From positions 1,604,537 to 1,668,536 of the forward strand of contig LNGK01000004.1 in assembly GCA_001510575.1 (NCBI GenBank): a stretch of 64,000 bases of DNA, written 5' to 3'. The stretch is from Knoxdaviesia capensis. Taxonomy: Eukaryota > Ascomycota > Sordariomycetes > Microascales > Gondwanamycetaceae. Positions 36,101 to 46,540 of this stretch are shown here, one piece after another; the first letter of the stretch is position 1, and each line of letters begins with the position of its first letter. The notes beneath the pieces are model-generated. The model made no database searches. It saw only the letters and a list, made by a program, of their open reading frames with translations, and was not told the DNA's origin. A program made the translations under genes and the position numbers.

Positions 36101-36890
36101 GGGCCGGCAGGCGTGGGAGCCGGCTGAAGGCGAGCCGCGGCCGGTGAGCGGCGGCGAGTTTGGGCTGGCGGAGTTTGACGACGACGAGGAGTGGGATATC
36201 GAGCGGGCGGTTGAGCAGCGGCTGGTGCAGGTGATGTTCACGGTACCGCGCGAGCGGCTGCGCGTAGTCAACGGCGAGGATGAGTCGCTGTCCCCCGTGC
36301 TCTCAGCGGACATGGACGAGTCCCGGGATGCGCGGACGACGGCCGATGGGCGGCCGGCTGTGGTGCTGATCTCGTCCGACGGCCGCGACATGACGCTGTC
36401 GAGCCTGCGCACAGAAGACACCACGTCCTCGCTGGGCACGGTGCTGCGGTCGCTAACCCCGGCAACCACCCTCACGGCGGTGGCCTCGCCGCCGCCGTCC
36501 GCGGGCGCCCCGCCGATGCTGCCGCCGCTGATCCCACTCTCGCCGTTCCAGCCGGACGACGATCTCGCCAGCGCCGGCTCCCGGCCGTCCACGTCGTCGT
36601 CGTCCAAGCGCGAGCCTGCCGGCAACAACAGCAGCAGCGGTGGCTCGCGGCCCTCAACGGCCACGCCGCGGCGCGGACGCGACACGGGGCTGGCGCCGCC
36701 GGCGGACGGTTCGGCGGTGCGCAAGAAGAAGAGCCTGGGCCGCATTGGCAACGAGGATATCGGGGCGCCGCCGACCGAGGAGCTCCCACGCACGCCCAAA
36801 CTGGAGAAGCGGCGCACGCGGGTGCTGGAGATGGTGAGTTCGATTGAGAGCAAGAGTCGGGAGACGAGTCCGGGTACGCTAGGCGTGTGA
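33102..36890 (+). CDS. secretory kelch-like beta-propeller protein with single membrane segment and long cytosolic tail
   Basis: One uninterrupted exon; 1262 residues from the ATG at 33102. Residues 1-40 form a basic then hydrophobic signal sequence. Residues about 41-470 are N-glycosylation-rich with repeated Gly-Gly strands (AYGGMC, LGGHTS, LGGWVG, YGGYD), typical of kelch/galactose-oxidase-type propellers. A Thr/Pro-rich stalk follows, a membrane helix near 499-522 (GIGLGIGVPALLIGAILFYC) ends in a CLRKRRQR stop-transfer, and about 740 cytosolic residues are disordered and rich in Ser, Pro, Asp and Gln. The tail keeps a possible ordered island (EEWDIERAVEQRLVQVMFTV, about 1027-1046). This architecture is common in filamentous ascomycetes without an assigned function; a role as a cell-surface sensor or polarity factor is inference only. 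An earlier in-frame ATG at 33012 exists but is in leader-like sequence. Confidence 0.88.
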   Translation: MASHRQGRPNMRPRSRSSLSGLVVLYSTFSISVASTVSAASFPYQPTTLLSVPHLTSLSNKTSDLIYAFTPSSSGAVQFLSLNISASVAATPTWRVLSSNLPFLSDSGSDSSLTFSASRADDGSVSVYAGSCNTTSNYGIWTYSGSGDKWLEVDVSTVKSGSYVNGPSWLGASMSFSATLAPNVSSPVMYAYGGMCPTTSSGTANTWQESATYSNRMLRLSPEMSDTSITAYGAGTVSSTGTPIAGAGFSLTALPASLSTRGDVVTQQGTYLMLGGHTSSAFINMSTAAIWTLPQETWSFVSIAAAKSDDDAVGELLAAKNWFDGSSERRQVQSAPEVESRSGHTAVLSADGGSVIILGGWVGSVSRPAEPQLAVLRLGGTFTDWQWVVPSEQPSGSGIYGHGAAVLPGNVMMVYGGYDITTVEKRQQGGSGTARFLNLTSMTWSQTYTSPNQVTLGKNSDTNTQTTPTGTASPDKPQPTETTEPTGDGATNINARNLGLGIGLGIGVPALLIGAILFYCLRKRRQRETRDEAIRSLAQDRSQFIPEYRRRRHGNGIDDDGTGEMIEQGTPGSAFLWSNSPWYTGGPGPYHPVNVMSPPARSLGHESLRSAGRMSSGGLYHSNNNFSMSPGGPMMPSGHIHPIYEADEDIDNHYDPPTAPRNVATGPGHARTYSDDSSLGRSSDPFATPVSSTFPTFPMPPSSSGSGASGNANSSQNQQPPQRQSQQQPQSSQKVDPDVQDWMSDVDAANNLLARMGPTAASGGKRRSPTRMSFRSGPPSNDDDARTISNLSESNRSAISAQVSIASGNGLPPLAQKTSAQRQALIDSFGLPAPSEARLGTSGSNSSSPSYNTARSTFAALQSEGPSLLSGGKKSRGSDLDHDEYTAVPRGRRYSTSSALGDDNNNDDDTDTIPGSPSKTRQRQSWLGSLKRVFSGRASGPAAFGGGYSTTASGFPGESDANRATGTDPFDSGLASGAAARPRSLGLSGIGGAELLRRKQGRQAWEPAEGEPRPVSGGEFGLAEFDDDEEWDIERAVEQRLVQVMFTVPRERLRVVNGEDESLSPVLSADMDESRDARTTADGRPAVVLISSDGRDMTLSSLRTEDTTSSLGTVLRSLTPATTLTAVASPPPSAGAPPMLPPLIPLSPFQPDDDLASAGSRPSTSSSSKREPAGNNSSSGGSRPSTATPRRGRDTGLAPPADGSAVRKKKSLGRIGNEDIGAPPTEELPRTPKLEKRRTRVLEMVSSIESKSRETSPGTLGV

Positions 36891-37513
36891 GATGTGTGTG
36901 TGTGTGTTGTTGAGCTTTTGTGCTTTTCGTTTTTTTGGGATAGCGGGTTGACCTTTTTTGTTTTGTTCTGTCGAGTGTTTCTTGCTTCTTCTGTTTCCAC
37001 CTCTGTGGGACACGGCGCATTCTTGGGTTTTCTCTCTGAGAGAGAGTTAGTTACATGTATTTGTGTGTCTGTTTCTGCCTTTCCTCTCTGCATGTTTGGC
37101 CATCATTTTCTCTCGGATAATTCACAGCTCTGTTAGGGAGAGTAGTACATGTATTGGTGCTGAGTTCAATGAATGGATGGGTGTGCAATCTATATTATAA
37201 CCGTTCCCGTCCCAGTAAAAATGACATACAGGAAAGCATGAAAGTGAAGAAATGTAGAATGATGGTCGTAGAGATAGACTAAAGTCGTTATAGCCTGCAG
37301 AATGACGATGGAGTGAAAAGACGGAAACAGAAACAAGTACAGTCAAAGCACCGTGATGCTCGCAAAGATAGAATATAAAAGAGACACAAGAAGAAAGCAG
37401 AACGCCTATAAACAAACAGGAAGATGGTGACAGAGTATATAAAACAGCGGCATTGGGACCAGTCCACATTGTGACGGACTATCAGCAGAGTCATCCAAGC
37501 CACGCCATCACCG
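36891..37513. other. intergenic, convergent 3' ends
   Basis: Starts with a short GT repeat at the stop codon of the kelch-like gene and is T-rich, then A-rich towards the PLC stop, as expected for two facing 3' untranslated regions. No gene seen. Confidence 0.65.
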
Positions 37514-38650
37514 TCATAACCGCCCGGTCGCCGGCACCATCAGCGGGCGGTTCCGGTCCAGCACGGCCTGGATCAGCGCGCGGCCGGGGAAATCAGCAAT
37601 CACCACACCGGTGCGGCCAAACGGCTTCTCGTCCTCGAGCCACATGCCGGTGCGGTCGTTCATGCCCATGACAGAGCGGTTGCGCGAGCCGGCGGCAGCT
37701 TCGATGGGCAGCACGCCGACGCTGGCGCTCAGGTGCGACAGGAACAGCACCGAGTTGTCGTCGGCGGAGGTGGCGGCCGACGTGAGGGCCTTGCTGATGG
37801 CGCGCCACTTGAGCCACAGCTGCGACATGCTGGGGATGATCCACAGGTCCTCGAGGGCGATCTGCGGGGATGTCCAGCCGACGCCGTACGGCTGGGCCGA
37901 CGGGAACTCCTGCAGCAGCAGGATCTTGCCGCGCAGCTCGCCGAGCGTCGGCAGCCGCGTGAACGGGGGCTCGTCGTCGTCGTCGGCCGCCGCCGTGTAC
38001 AGGTGGCGGGCGAAGCCGTCGGCGGTGGCGTCGTTCTCCAGGCGGTAGCGGTTGAACACCTCCTCGAACGACAGGTCGCTGGGCGGCAGCTCCTCGCCGG
38101 CCGGTCCGCGACTAACGCGCGGCCCCTCCTCCTTGATGCGCACCACCACGGTCTCGGACGGGTTCTCGTCAAGGAAGCCGAAGATGGTCGCCATGGCATC
38201 GGCGAACGAGTAGCCGGTGTACATGGTGGCATGGAAGATGCCCAGCTCGTCGCCGACCAGCCGCGCGCGCAGGTCAACGTAGCGCATACCGCTGCGCAGC
38301 TGGGTCGACAGGTTGTGGTTCTGGCACTGGAAGCCGGGGGCGGCGGTCAGGTTGAAGGTCATGGTGTCGTGGGTGCCGGGGATCGACAGGCTGGTCAGGT
38401 TGACGTGGTCGGGGATGGCGGCCATCCAGCGCGGGTTCTCGGCGTGGGCCGCGTCGAACGAGAACTGCGACTGGTAGCCGTGGTAGCAGTGCACGTCCCA
38501 GAAGAAGATGGCGCACGGCCCCAGCGACACCAGCCAGAAGAACATCATCAGGGAGAGCGCTGCGCTGCTGGAGATGATCACGGCCAGCGAGGACACCCGC
38601 CGCCGCCGCGGAACGGTGGGGAAGAGGAGCATGGCGCCTTTGCGGTCCAT
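37514..38650 (-). CDS. membrane-anchored PI-PLC X-domain protein
   Basis: Single exon, 378 residues. An N-terminal basic patch (RRRR, 15-18) precedes a hydrophobic signal anchor (about 20-50), so the rest is probably lumenal or extracellular. The catalytic X domain resembles bacterial-type PI-PLC rather than the eukaryotic calcium-dependent enzymes: SIPGTHDTMTF with His94, RYVDLRAR (Asp126, Arg128) and GIFHATMYTG with second catalytic His140. Next come an ETVVVRIKEE strand and a KILLLQEFP strand. The C-terminal half ends VIADFPGRALIQAVL, also typical. No Y, C2 or PH domain is present. Family members cleave phosphatidylinositol or GPI without calcium; the true substrate is unknown. The gene is convergent with the kelch-like gene, with a 10.4 kb gap on its upstream side. 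Confidence 0.92.
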   Translation of the reverse strand: MDRKGAMLLFPTVPRRRRVSSLAVIISSSAALSLMMFFWLVSLGPCAIFFWDVHCYHGYQSQFSFDAAHAENPRWMAAIPDHVNLTSLSIPGTHDTMTFNLTAAPGFQCQNHNLSTQLRSGMRYVDLRARLVGDELGIFHATMYTGYSFADAMATIFGFLDENPSETVVVRIKEEGPRVSRGPAGEELPPSDLSFEEVFNRYRLENDATADGFARHLYTAAADDDDEPPFTRLPTLGELRGKILLLQEFPSAQPYGVGWTSPQIALEDLWIIPSMSQLWLKWRAISKALTSAATSADDNSVLFLSHLSASVGVLPIEAAAGSRNRSVMGMNDRTGMWLEDEKPFGRTGVVIADFPGRALIQAVLDRNRPLMVPATGRL

Positions 38651-41000
38651 TCTCTTTTGTATGTGGGGGTCGTAAATGTCGGGATCAACCCGGCCGGCCC
38701 GGCTAACACCGTTTAAAGGCCGCGCCGTACCGTCAGTCGGACAAACAGCAAACCCTCAAAGTTCGCCGGGGAACGTCGGCTTTGGGTGAGTGGGCTCTGA
38801 TGCGGCAATCGGCTTCGGAAATAAAGCCGACTCTTTTCAAAAACAACGTAGAATCAATTGAGTAGTCTGCTCTTCAATACTGCAGTACAATGAATGCATG
38901 CCCGTGAAAATTGGAAATGGTTGACTGATGTGATGATCGTCAGATTCCGCGGGACGTTGGGAGTCAAAAACGCGGCGTAATCGATGGCTCATTATCGGAA
39001 CTTTGGAGTCAGGTTCTGGCCAATTAGAGCGCATGGATGCCGCCATGTGGACTCACCGATAAAATCTCCGATACTAACCCTACGCGTTAGGGTCTAGGCA
39101 ATATTCAGCAGCACTTCACCACATCTCCAGCATCGTAATGGCAACAGCGCAATAGACGGCACTGGGATACACAGAAAAACTACGCTCAGACGGGAGACAC
39201 TGGACTCTGAGTCCCGAGACTCACATGGCCCGTTATTGCCGTGTGCTCCGGTAGCATCGTCCTATGTGCGTCCGATTAGTTCATTCTGACCATGTCCCGG
39301 AACACAAGCTTTTGTGTTTATATCCTCCTTCTCTCGTCCTGGCTTTTGGATGGCAAAAAGAAAACCGAATCACTCGCAGTGGTACAGCCAGACAAACAAA
39401 AACCCTGCACATGTGTCACTGTCGTCAGGCCGTGTTGCCGGTGTTCCATGTTTCGGCGGACGGGATGTGACACACATTTAGAACCGACACCAGCGGTTGT
39501 GTGCGTGTATCAGAGTTTGCGGGCATGGCGGGAGCATGTCTACTCAACGATATCACTCCGCCCAGTCCCGTCTGAGCAAACAACATGATAATAGACGCTT
39601 CTTTTCTTAAAATACGATGGGGTTATCATTTGTGGATCCCCCGCCAGATCCATGATGACCTGAGGATCGAGAATAACCGGGTTGTTGGGCAATAAATCCG
39701 TACATGTGCACATTTATATTAGGTCTGGGGGGGTTCTTGAAACCGTAGTATATCGTGATAAATGGGCGTGCGGGCTACGGGATATATATGAGCTCCATGA
39801 TGCTGTTATCAGGGCCGATGAGAACTGGGAATCGGAGACCAGTGGTCCCCCCACATGCTTGAAACTTGGTGTAGTCGGTACCAAGAGAGAATCCGGCGGT
39901 CTTATCAAGTTTCTCTGACTTTCTATGAGCGTTCGGAGGTGGGTATCGATCGTACCGCCAACATAGACTGCTGCGAGTAGCACCGCCGTTCAGCCAAGGC
40001 CCCCCAAGTTTTCCAGATAAACGATATATATATTGAAAGATGCAAAAATCGTCAAATAGTCTGGTTTACTAGATATGCAACTTCATCAAAAATTCCTGGT
40101 TCTGGGTATCAGAAGACCACCAATTTTTATCGTATTTGACAAAAATTCCTCTTGATGGCTTTCACATTCCATTCTCAAGCAGGTCAAGCTTGACTTTCTT
40201 GCTCGTTGGTCTCCACTATAAAATACGAGAAAACCACAGGTTAGGCGTAGCCGTAAATGGAGATATGCATTGATTGGGGCCAAACGTGGGGGAGAGAAAA
40301 AAAAAATAAGAGGGGAGGGTAGGGTTGCAATATGTGATGAAGAGAACAACTCTGGAGAATCAGACTGGTGAGAGAGTGTCATTCTCACGTTGTGTGATGG
40401 TATTTTGCCCCGTCAGCCTCTACTGTATGTTCAGTATGTATCAAGGATTCACCTACAGCATATATCAAAAAAGCTCACACATCTCCAGGATCGCCCATAT
40501 GCGGGCTCTCCGGATGCGGATAGCAGGTGTGTATACAAGCAGGGATATTTTGGAGAAACTAAAAAGAATAACCCGAGACGTGCTGCGTGTTTTTTCCAAT
40601 GGGAGACAACAAACGTCGTATATGTCGAACAAGAGCGACCAGAAAGCGCCTTTATTTATTTATTTCCCTTTTCTTTTTCCTGTGGTCGCACCACCACACA
40701 CGAAACCGGAAACTCCAGTCCGTCCGTATCGCTTAATTCCCGAGCGAACAAGCCTTTCTTTCGGTCAACACTCAATGGCGGGTTGAGGAGGAGGTTCCAG
40801 AGGATCACTCAAGGTTCCAGGAATTCCTTCTCCTGGTCTCCTCCTTTCTGTTCAAACAGACTCGTTCCACGAGTGAGGAAGAAATATCAACTGAGCCCCT
40901 GCCGCTAGTCCGATAGATACGAGCTTTTTTCGAAGACTACTGGTTTTTGTTCGGCCGGAGGTTTCCCTGGCACCAAAAGCCCTCAACACGATGTGTTTTG

Positions 41001-41023
41001 GTGTGTGTGTGTGTGTGTGTGTG
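41001..41023. repeat. GT dinucleotide repeat
   Basis: About eleven GT units in intergenic DNA. Confidence 0.9.
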
Positions 41024-42170
41024 GCAGAGTAGATGCACAGACAGGTCTTGTGTCTTTTTCGTATGTCTGGAATGGAAGACCGAGTGAGACAGAGAGAGAA
41101 AGATAATGCAAGTGTGGTCCCGGGATTTCCAGTCGGAAAAAGTTCTTCAGGACAGCTCCTTCGCACACCTGTGCCACGGTGGGTTTGCGTCGCAGGGTGG
41201 TGGCGAATGCAGACAGAGAGGGTTCATCTATCTCAGACAGCTCTTTGGAGTTTTGTGGAACTGTGAACACTGTTGTCCTGTAGATAGATGATAGTGTTGA
41301 AAGGTGTGTGGCCTTACGGTGAGGGAAAGAACCATCTTGTACTTTGTGTAGGTTCTGTAGATACTACTGTACAGTACTGTATAGTACTTACATACTTACA
41401 AGTAACTGAGTCAACCGCGGATATAACCTCAAGAGTCTGTCCCTCCAGGACAAAAGATGGACGGGTCCTTTTCTTCTCTGGTTCTCCCCTTTTCAGCTTG
41501 GTGTACTCAACCCGCTTTCCAACTAAAGAAACGCAATCGCCCTGAATCAAGCTGACCGGTGGTGGGGTTTAAGGGCCAGCCATTTCCCGGCTGCAAGGAG
41601 CCATCCTTGAAGACAATGCTCCGTGTTCAATTTACTGCCCTCACAAAGGACGAAAAGGAGAAGAGAAACAAACACCACCAAGCAGCGCGCTTTACGTGTA
41701 AAGTACGTCAGTTCCAGAGAAGAAAAAAATAACTGGGACAGACGTGCACACGCTCTGCTGCCCAGCGAAGACCGGGCCCCAAGCCCTGGAAACAACGTCG
41801 ATCCCTTGCACAGCTGGAAGAGTGGAGTGGTTTTATTTTGCAGACTAAACAAGGAAAGATGAGCGAGGGGGGGATCAACAAGAAGAAACAGGATAACCAT
41901 CCTTAAAAAATGGCGAGAGAAAGAGAATGTTTTGTGCCCACACGCAGATCCTGGTTCGAGGCTGACGATTGGCTGTGGCTCTTGGTGATATTCAGGACGC
42001 TGGGCGTGTGCGTTGGTGTAATGGGGCACCTGGAGGGTTTCTGGCATCTTTATTGACTCAACTTGCGTGTGGTAAGAATGCTGGGCAGTGAGAGGAAAGC
42101 ACGCGAGGGGTTTTTGCTATTCTTCGCAGTGCCAAACGGGATATCTCAGGGAGGGGGAATGAGGGATGAA

Positions 42171-42226
42171 AGAAGAAAAAAAAAGAAAAAAAAGAAAAAG
42201 AAAAAAAGAAAAAAAAAGAAAAAAGG
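42171..42226. repeat. A-rich simple sequence
   Basis: Runs of 3 to 9 A separated by single G over about 55 bases, intergenic. Confidence 0.9.
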
Positions 42227-43879
42227 GAAGATCTTAGGGTTTGCGGGTAACCGCCGCTCGTCTCGTCGGGGACAAAGCGACCACCCCCTTCACTCCAAAG
42301 CTGCCATTCAACAATCAACACCCTTGATGCCGATGCATCCCTGCGCAAAGGAGAAAAGAATTGTGGCCGAGCTGGAAGGTCAGATCATGATGAATGAAAA
42401 GTTCGTTTGACGCGCTCCTGCACGCCGATATGCCTCCAGGGCAGCACATCACACACGACCAGGAGCGTTCACGTTCACGTCCACCTGCATTCCAGTCCAT
42501 GCCATTGCATCCATTTTCCATCCCATTTCCAGATAAACGCACTTACTGTATATAGTGTATACCTAGTTGGCGATCCCACCGCCAGTGCTATAATGGAATC
42601 CGCCGGCCATCAAGGGCCACCCCTCCAACTGAAAATCGAACAAGGACCGACCTAGGGTGGGCTTGGGCTTGGGCTGGCTGGTTCCCTTTTACGCCTCTCT
42701 GGTCGTCCCGGTTCCAACGATGACGAACCGCGCGAGTCCCAGTCGAGCCTAGGTCTGCAGATCTAGCGTGTGGATGGGCCGACTTGCGTTGTCTTGGACA
42801 GACAACAGAAAAAAAAAATCAAAATCTCAAACACCGGGCTTTGCTCCTTTCGGATGATGTTCTCTTCTTCATTTTCTCCTGAATGAACAACAGCTCTCAA
42901 TCCCCCACTGGCTGGCCGATGATGTGCAGGACCAGGATGCACGGGTCTAAAGCACAGTGCTGCTATATGTGTATGCTGGAGTGAGGTCGAAAGGACACGA
43001 AAGTGAGGCCATTCCCGACTGAGTTTAGGTGGGCCAACGCACACACAGACGTCGCTTTTCTTTCTCACGCTGTTGTTCAGCCATCGGGCCTAGCAGCGCC
43101 AACAAGGCCACCAGTCTGGCCACGGCACTGATGACGCTCTGGCTTTCTTGTCTCTCTGTCGACGAGGCAATCAGGATTGATGATGGGGACAGGCTCAGAT
43201 CAGCACCAGGTTTTTTTTTTTTTTCTTTTCTCTCTCTCTTTTTTTCTTCTTTTTTTTTTCAAAGAAAAATTGAGGGTTCTTTCTTTCTTTTGGAAACTCT
43301 GCACATCCATGGAGACCGCAGCTCATGTCCTTAAATTAGGCTATATGGCGAGGTGAGAATGTGCAGAGCTGTGTCACCATTACCGCAAAAGCGACCGGCG
43401 TCTAGATTAAATCCACGCAATGGAAGAAGCTCTTGCGCAGGTATATTATTACCAAGAGACGGCAGGAGCAAGACGTGTGATAAGGCCAGTTGTGTGTCTG
43501 TATTAAATCACGATATCAGTCCGTCCGCAACCGGATTTCGGGTAAGAGAACTCCTCAGGTACATCTATATACAGTAGTACTGCGTATCGCAGATATATCG
43601 GTGGTCTTGTTGCAGCTGTCCTGTCATGATACCCTCAGCAGTGGCGGAACCGGTGAGTTGTCGTCCCCTCAACTGACAAGCGTTCACAGTTTTAAGGGCA
43701 CTAGCTGCCCACCCTTAATAACAACAACGGCCCCTGAGGCCCTGACGGTGCCTGTAATTACCAGTAGCGCCCTAAAACCGGAGAAAAAGAGCGAGTCCCC
43801 TGCAGTGCTAAGGACTACTAGTCCTAGCGAACCGAAGGGAAATTGCTAAGGAACACCAACACACGTATTCGTACCTTAT

Positions 43880-44488
43880 GTGGAGAGATTCCAATCGAGC
43901 TACAACCCCAACCCTAATACTGGACCACACCCTCGTTTCTATCGACATGGTATCTTCAGTATAAGACCACCAATACCAGACCTTCTCCACACCAGCAATC
44001 CTCCCCAGAACTGCATCACCATTACCCGCAGGCGTATATTCTCGCTCTGTTATATATCCACTAAATCCCGCCTCTCTCTTTTCCTCCCCCCTAAATCGAC
44101 TTTTTTTTTTTTCTCCGGATGGGCTTTTGGCAGCTCATGGTGGGCACGGACAACAGTCGGCGATGATGAATCTTTTGGTGATCTCTCGCTCTTTAAACCG
44201 CCCGCGCTAGAAATGATCAGTGACAAGGATCGCCCATTTAAGCCCGCCTACAGAGCGAACAGGAACAAACTCGGAAGTGTGAGGGTGCTTAAACCTGCTG
44301 AGCTGGTGATTGCTGCATGCAAAGAGCAGGGAACAGGAAAGATGTCGCACCAGACCCCAATCGTAGAAAACGATCTTGATGATGATGATAATGATGGGAT
44401 TCTAGTAGGCCCCATCAAGCTCCCATGTTCGATGAAATTGCCTGGATTGCTGCGTCTGTACGTAATATCAGACTCTTTGCACGTCTGA
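43880..44488 (+). CDS. weak candidate frame, hypothetical
   Basis: Open frame of 202 codons in the large desert. The first half has a poly-Phe run from a T tract and looks non-coding. The last 95 codons (after LEMISDKDRPFKPAYR) have a more protein-like composition with an acidic run (ENDLDDDDNDG). No domain is recognised, no splice partners found, and codon use lacks the GC-rich bias of the real genes nearby. It may be chance, a recent gene or a decayed remnant. Confidence 0.15.
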   Translation: MERFQSSYNPNPNTGPHPRFYRHGIFSIRPPIPDLLHTSNPPQNCITITRRRIFSLCYISTKSRLSLFLPPKSTFFFFSGWAFGSSWWARTTVGDDESFGDLSLFKPPALEMISDKDRPFKPAYRANRNKLGSVRVLKPAELVIAACKEQGTGKMSHQTPIVENDLDDDDNDGILVGPIKLPCSMKLPGLLRLYVISDSLHV

Positions 44489-45789
44489 TATTCCGTGGTG
44501 TGGGCGGTTTGTCTCGGGATCGCAAGTCACGTTAGGAAAAGAGCAAGTGCTAGTGATGTCACCTCCTTCCTTCCCTCCCCCCATAAGCGAGTTGTGGGCC
44601 ACCAATACTTTTTAGGTTTGCCAACGCCTAAATGCTACGCTGGAAGGTCTATCTTCTTACCATCAACGGTCCAGCACTGACCGGTACGGATCAAAAAATG
44701 CGCCCCCAGCCAATTTTTCATCGCTAAGCAGGCTGTCGAAACAGGCGCTGGAGTTACAACCCGAGCTTCTTTTTTTTTTTTCTCCTTCAACCGACAGGGG
44801 GACTGGCTGCAAACTGCGCACTTTGCTCGCCTTCGCTCTTGGTGACTTGGAGCCCCCCTGCTCCCAAGAACCCACAAGACAAAACGAACGAGCCCCGCCG
44901 TGTGCATTCTGATCTTCTCTTCTTTTTGGCCTGCCGTTTCCTGGGGGAAGGAACATACCGGCCCTGCTCCTCCCACCTTGCAATCGACGAGGCAGCTTCC
45001 CACAGACCGAAAGGCGTGCGCGCCAACGGGTCGAGAAGGAGCAATCGCCGATGAAAGCGGAAGGAACTGAACCATGGAAAACACAGAAGCAGTTCGCCCA
45101 GGGACGATGTAAAAGAGAGAAGGAACGACCAAGAGAAGGACGAGTCAGAGGACCAGTTCCGGCCCATGCTTGGCCTGCATCGCACGGCAGGCGCTCTCTC
45201 GCTCTTGCTGGCGACTAACAACCAGCATGGTACGATGCTGGAATTTGCGAGAGGAAAGAGCCACCCGAACTGCCTGACGTTGCGAGAAGGTGAGAATGAC
45301 ACAGGAAGATGCCATCACACCGAGGAATTCAACTCTCTCCAGTAGGTACCTGTATCGACCAATGTCAACCTCATGTACCCTGACTCTGGAATCCAAACCT
45401 CGTTTTGCTGCAGCTTTGCTCTCTCCGGTACCTCCCAGTCTTGTACCGCCGCTGAACTAACAAGTTGGTGGGGATGATCCCGTACTATGGTTTGTTCCTG
45501 GCCCTTTTAAGCACCCTCCAAATCTCGTATCCGCCCACACCCCCCAAAATTCTGCGTTCTTGCCGTTTTTTCTCCTCCTCCTTCCTCCTTCCTCCCCATA
45601 ACACTTTGTATCTTTTCCCTTCTCGTTTTATGCAGCTTGTACAAGCGGCGGCTCCTTAGCTGTTCAAAGAGGTCGTATATATAAAGCCGTGTGCTATTAT
45701 TTGGGCCAAACCCTCCTTTTGTACCGTTTGCACCGGGCTTTTACCGCGCGAGACCCGGTTCCCACACAAACTTTTTAAGTACTACCCGT

Positions 45790-46540
45790 ATAAACCTCTC
45801 TTTCTCACTATCTCTTCCATCATTTCTCTTCTCCTGTTCCTTTCTTCTTCCTCACCACTTCTCATCTTCTTCTTCCTTCCCCCCCTCACTTTACTCGTCA
45901 CACTCGTCTTTTCTTCCTTCGACTCTTCACTTCCCCTCCTCGAAGAAGCCTCTCCCTAATCAACACACTGTGTCTCTAATTTCTCACTCAGACACCCACA
46001 TTCTCTCTCTCTCTCTATCCTCTCTTTCAGCGTCTCTCTCGCACGCCTGCTTCGACTTCTGACCCCCTCGACTCACCTCCGGCACCTTTCAATAGACTGC
46101 TGGAAATCCCCTCCTATTTTTCTTTTGTATTTAATACATAGACATATACACGCCATCCATCTGTCCTCGCTTGTCTCTCGGGTTTCACCATCTCCTCCCA
46201 CCACATACTGCCACCTTTTCACCACCTTTCAATCCTCACCCCCAACAACGACGTAACGATCATACCAACGTAACAGGACGACTCAAACAATCTTTTCACC
46301 CTTTTGTTTCCGACGGCCACCCGCATCCCACCCGACGAAACTCACCACTTCTTGCCACTGATCCTAGAACTCCAGCCTCGCCTATTCCTTCTTCGTCTCT
46401 GCGCTCCGTTTCGTCCTCCTGCCTCCTGTCGCTCAGGTCTTCCACGTCCTCTCTCGATAGACCTGCAACTTTGATCTCCCAAAGCTCATCGTTGTTGCCC
46501 CAACCAACAACTTTGAACCAAGGACACCTAGAAGCAGTCA
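45790..46540 (+). promoter_or_regulatory. C/T-rich zone, probable promoter and start of WSC gene leader
   Basis: Some 750 bases dominated by TTCTTC, CTCTCT and CCTCC on the plus strand, the same signature found ahead of the CSC1-like, kelch-like and TMEM184-like genes. It lies 2.5 kb upstream of the WSC ATG, so the leader would be long and probably spliced: a typical intron end (CTAACAC then TTTGTTTAG) is present at 49038, and a candidate donor GTATGT at about 46705. Inference only. Confidence 0.35.

Noticed and set aside
35561..37093. 510-codon minus-strand frame under the kelch-like gene
   Set aside because: Ser/Arg/Pro-rich shadow of the disordered tail; the sense frame continues a recognisable membrane protein.
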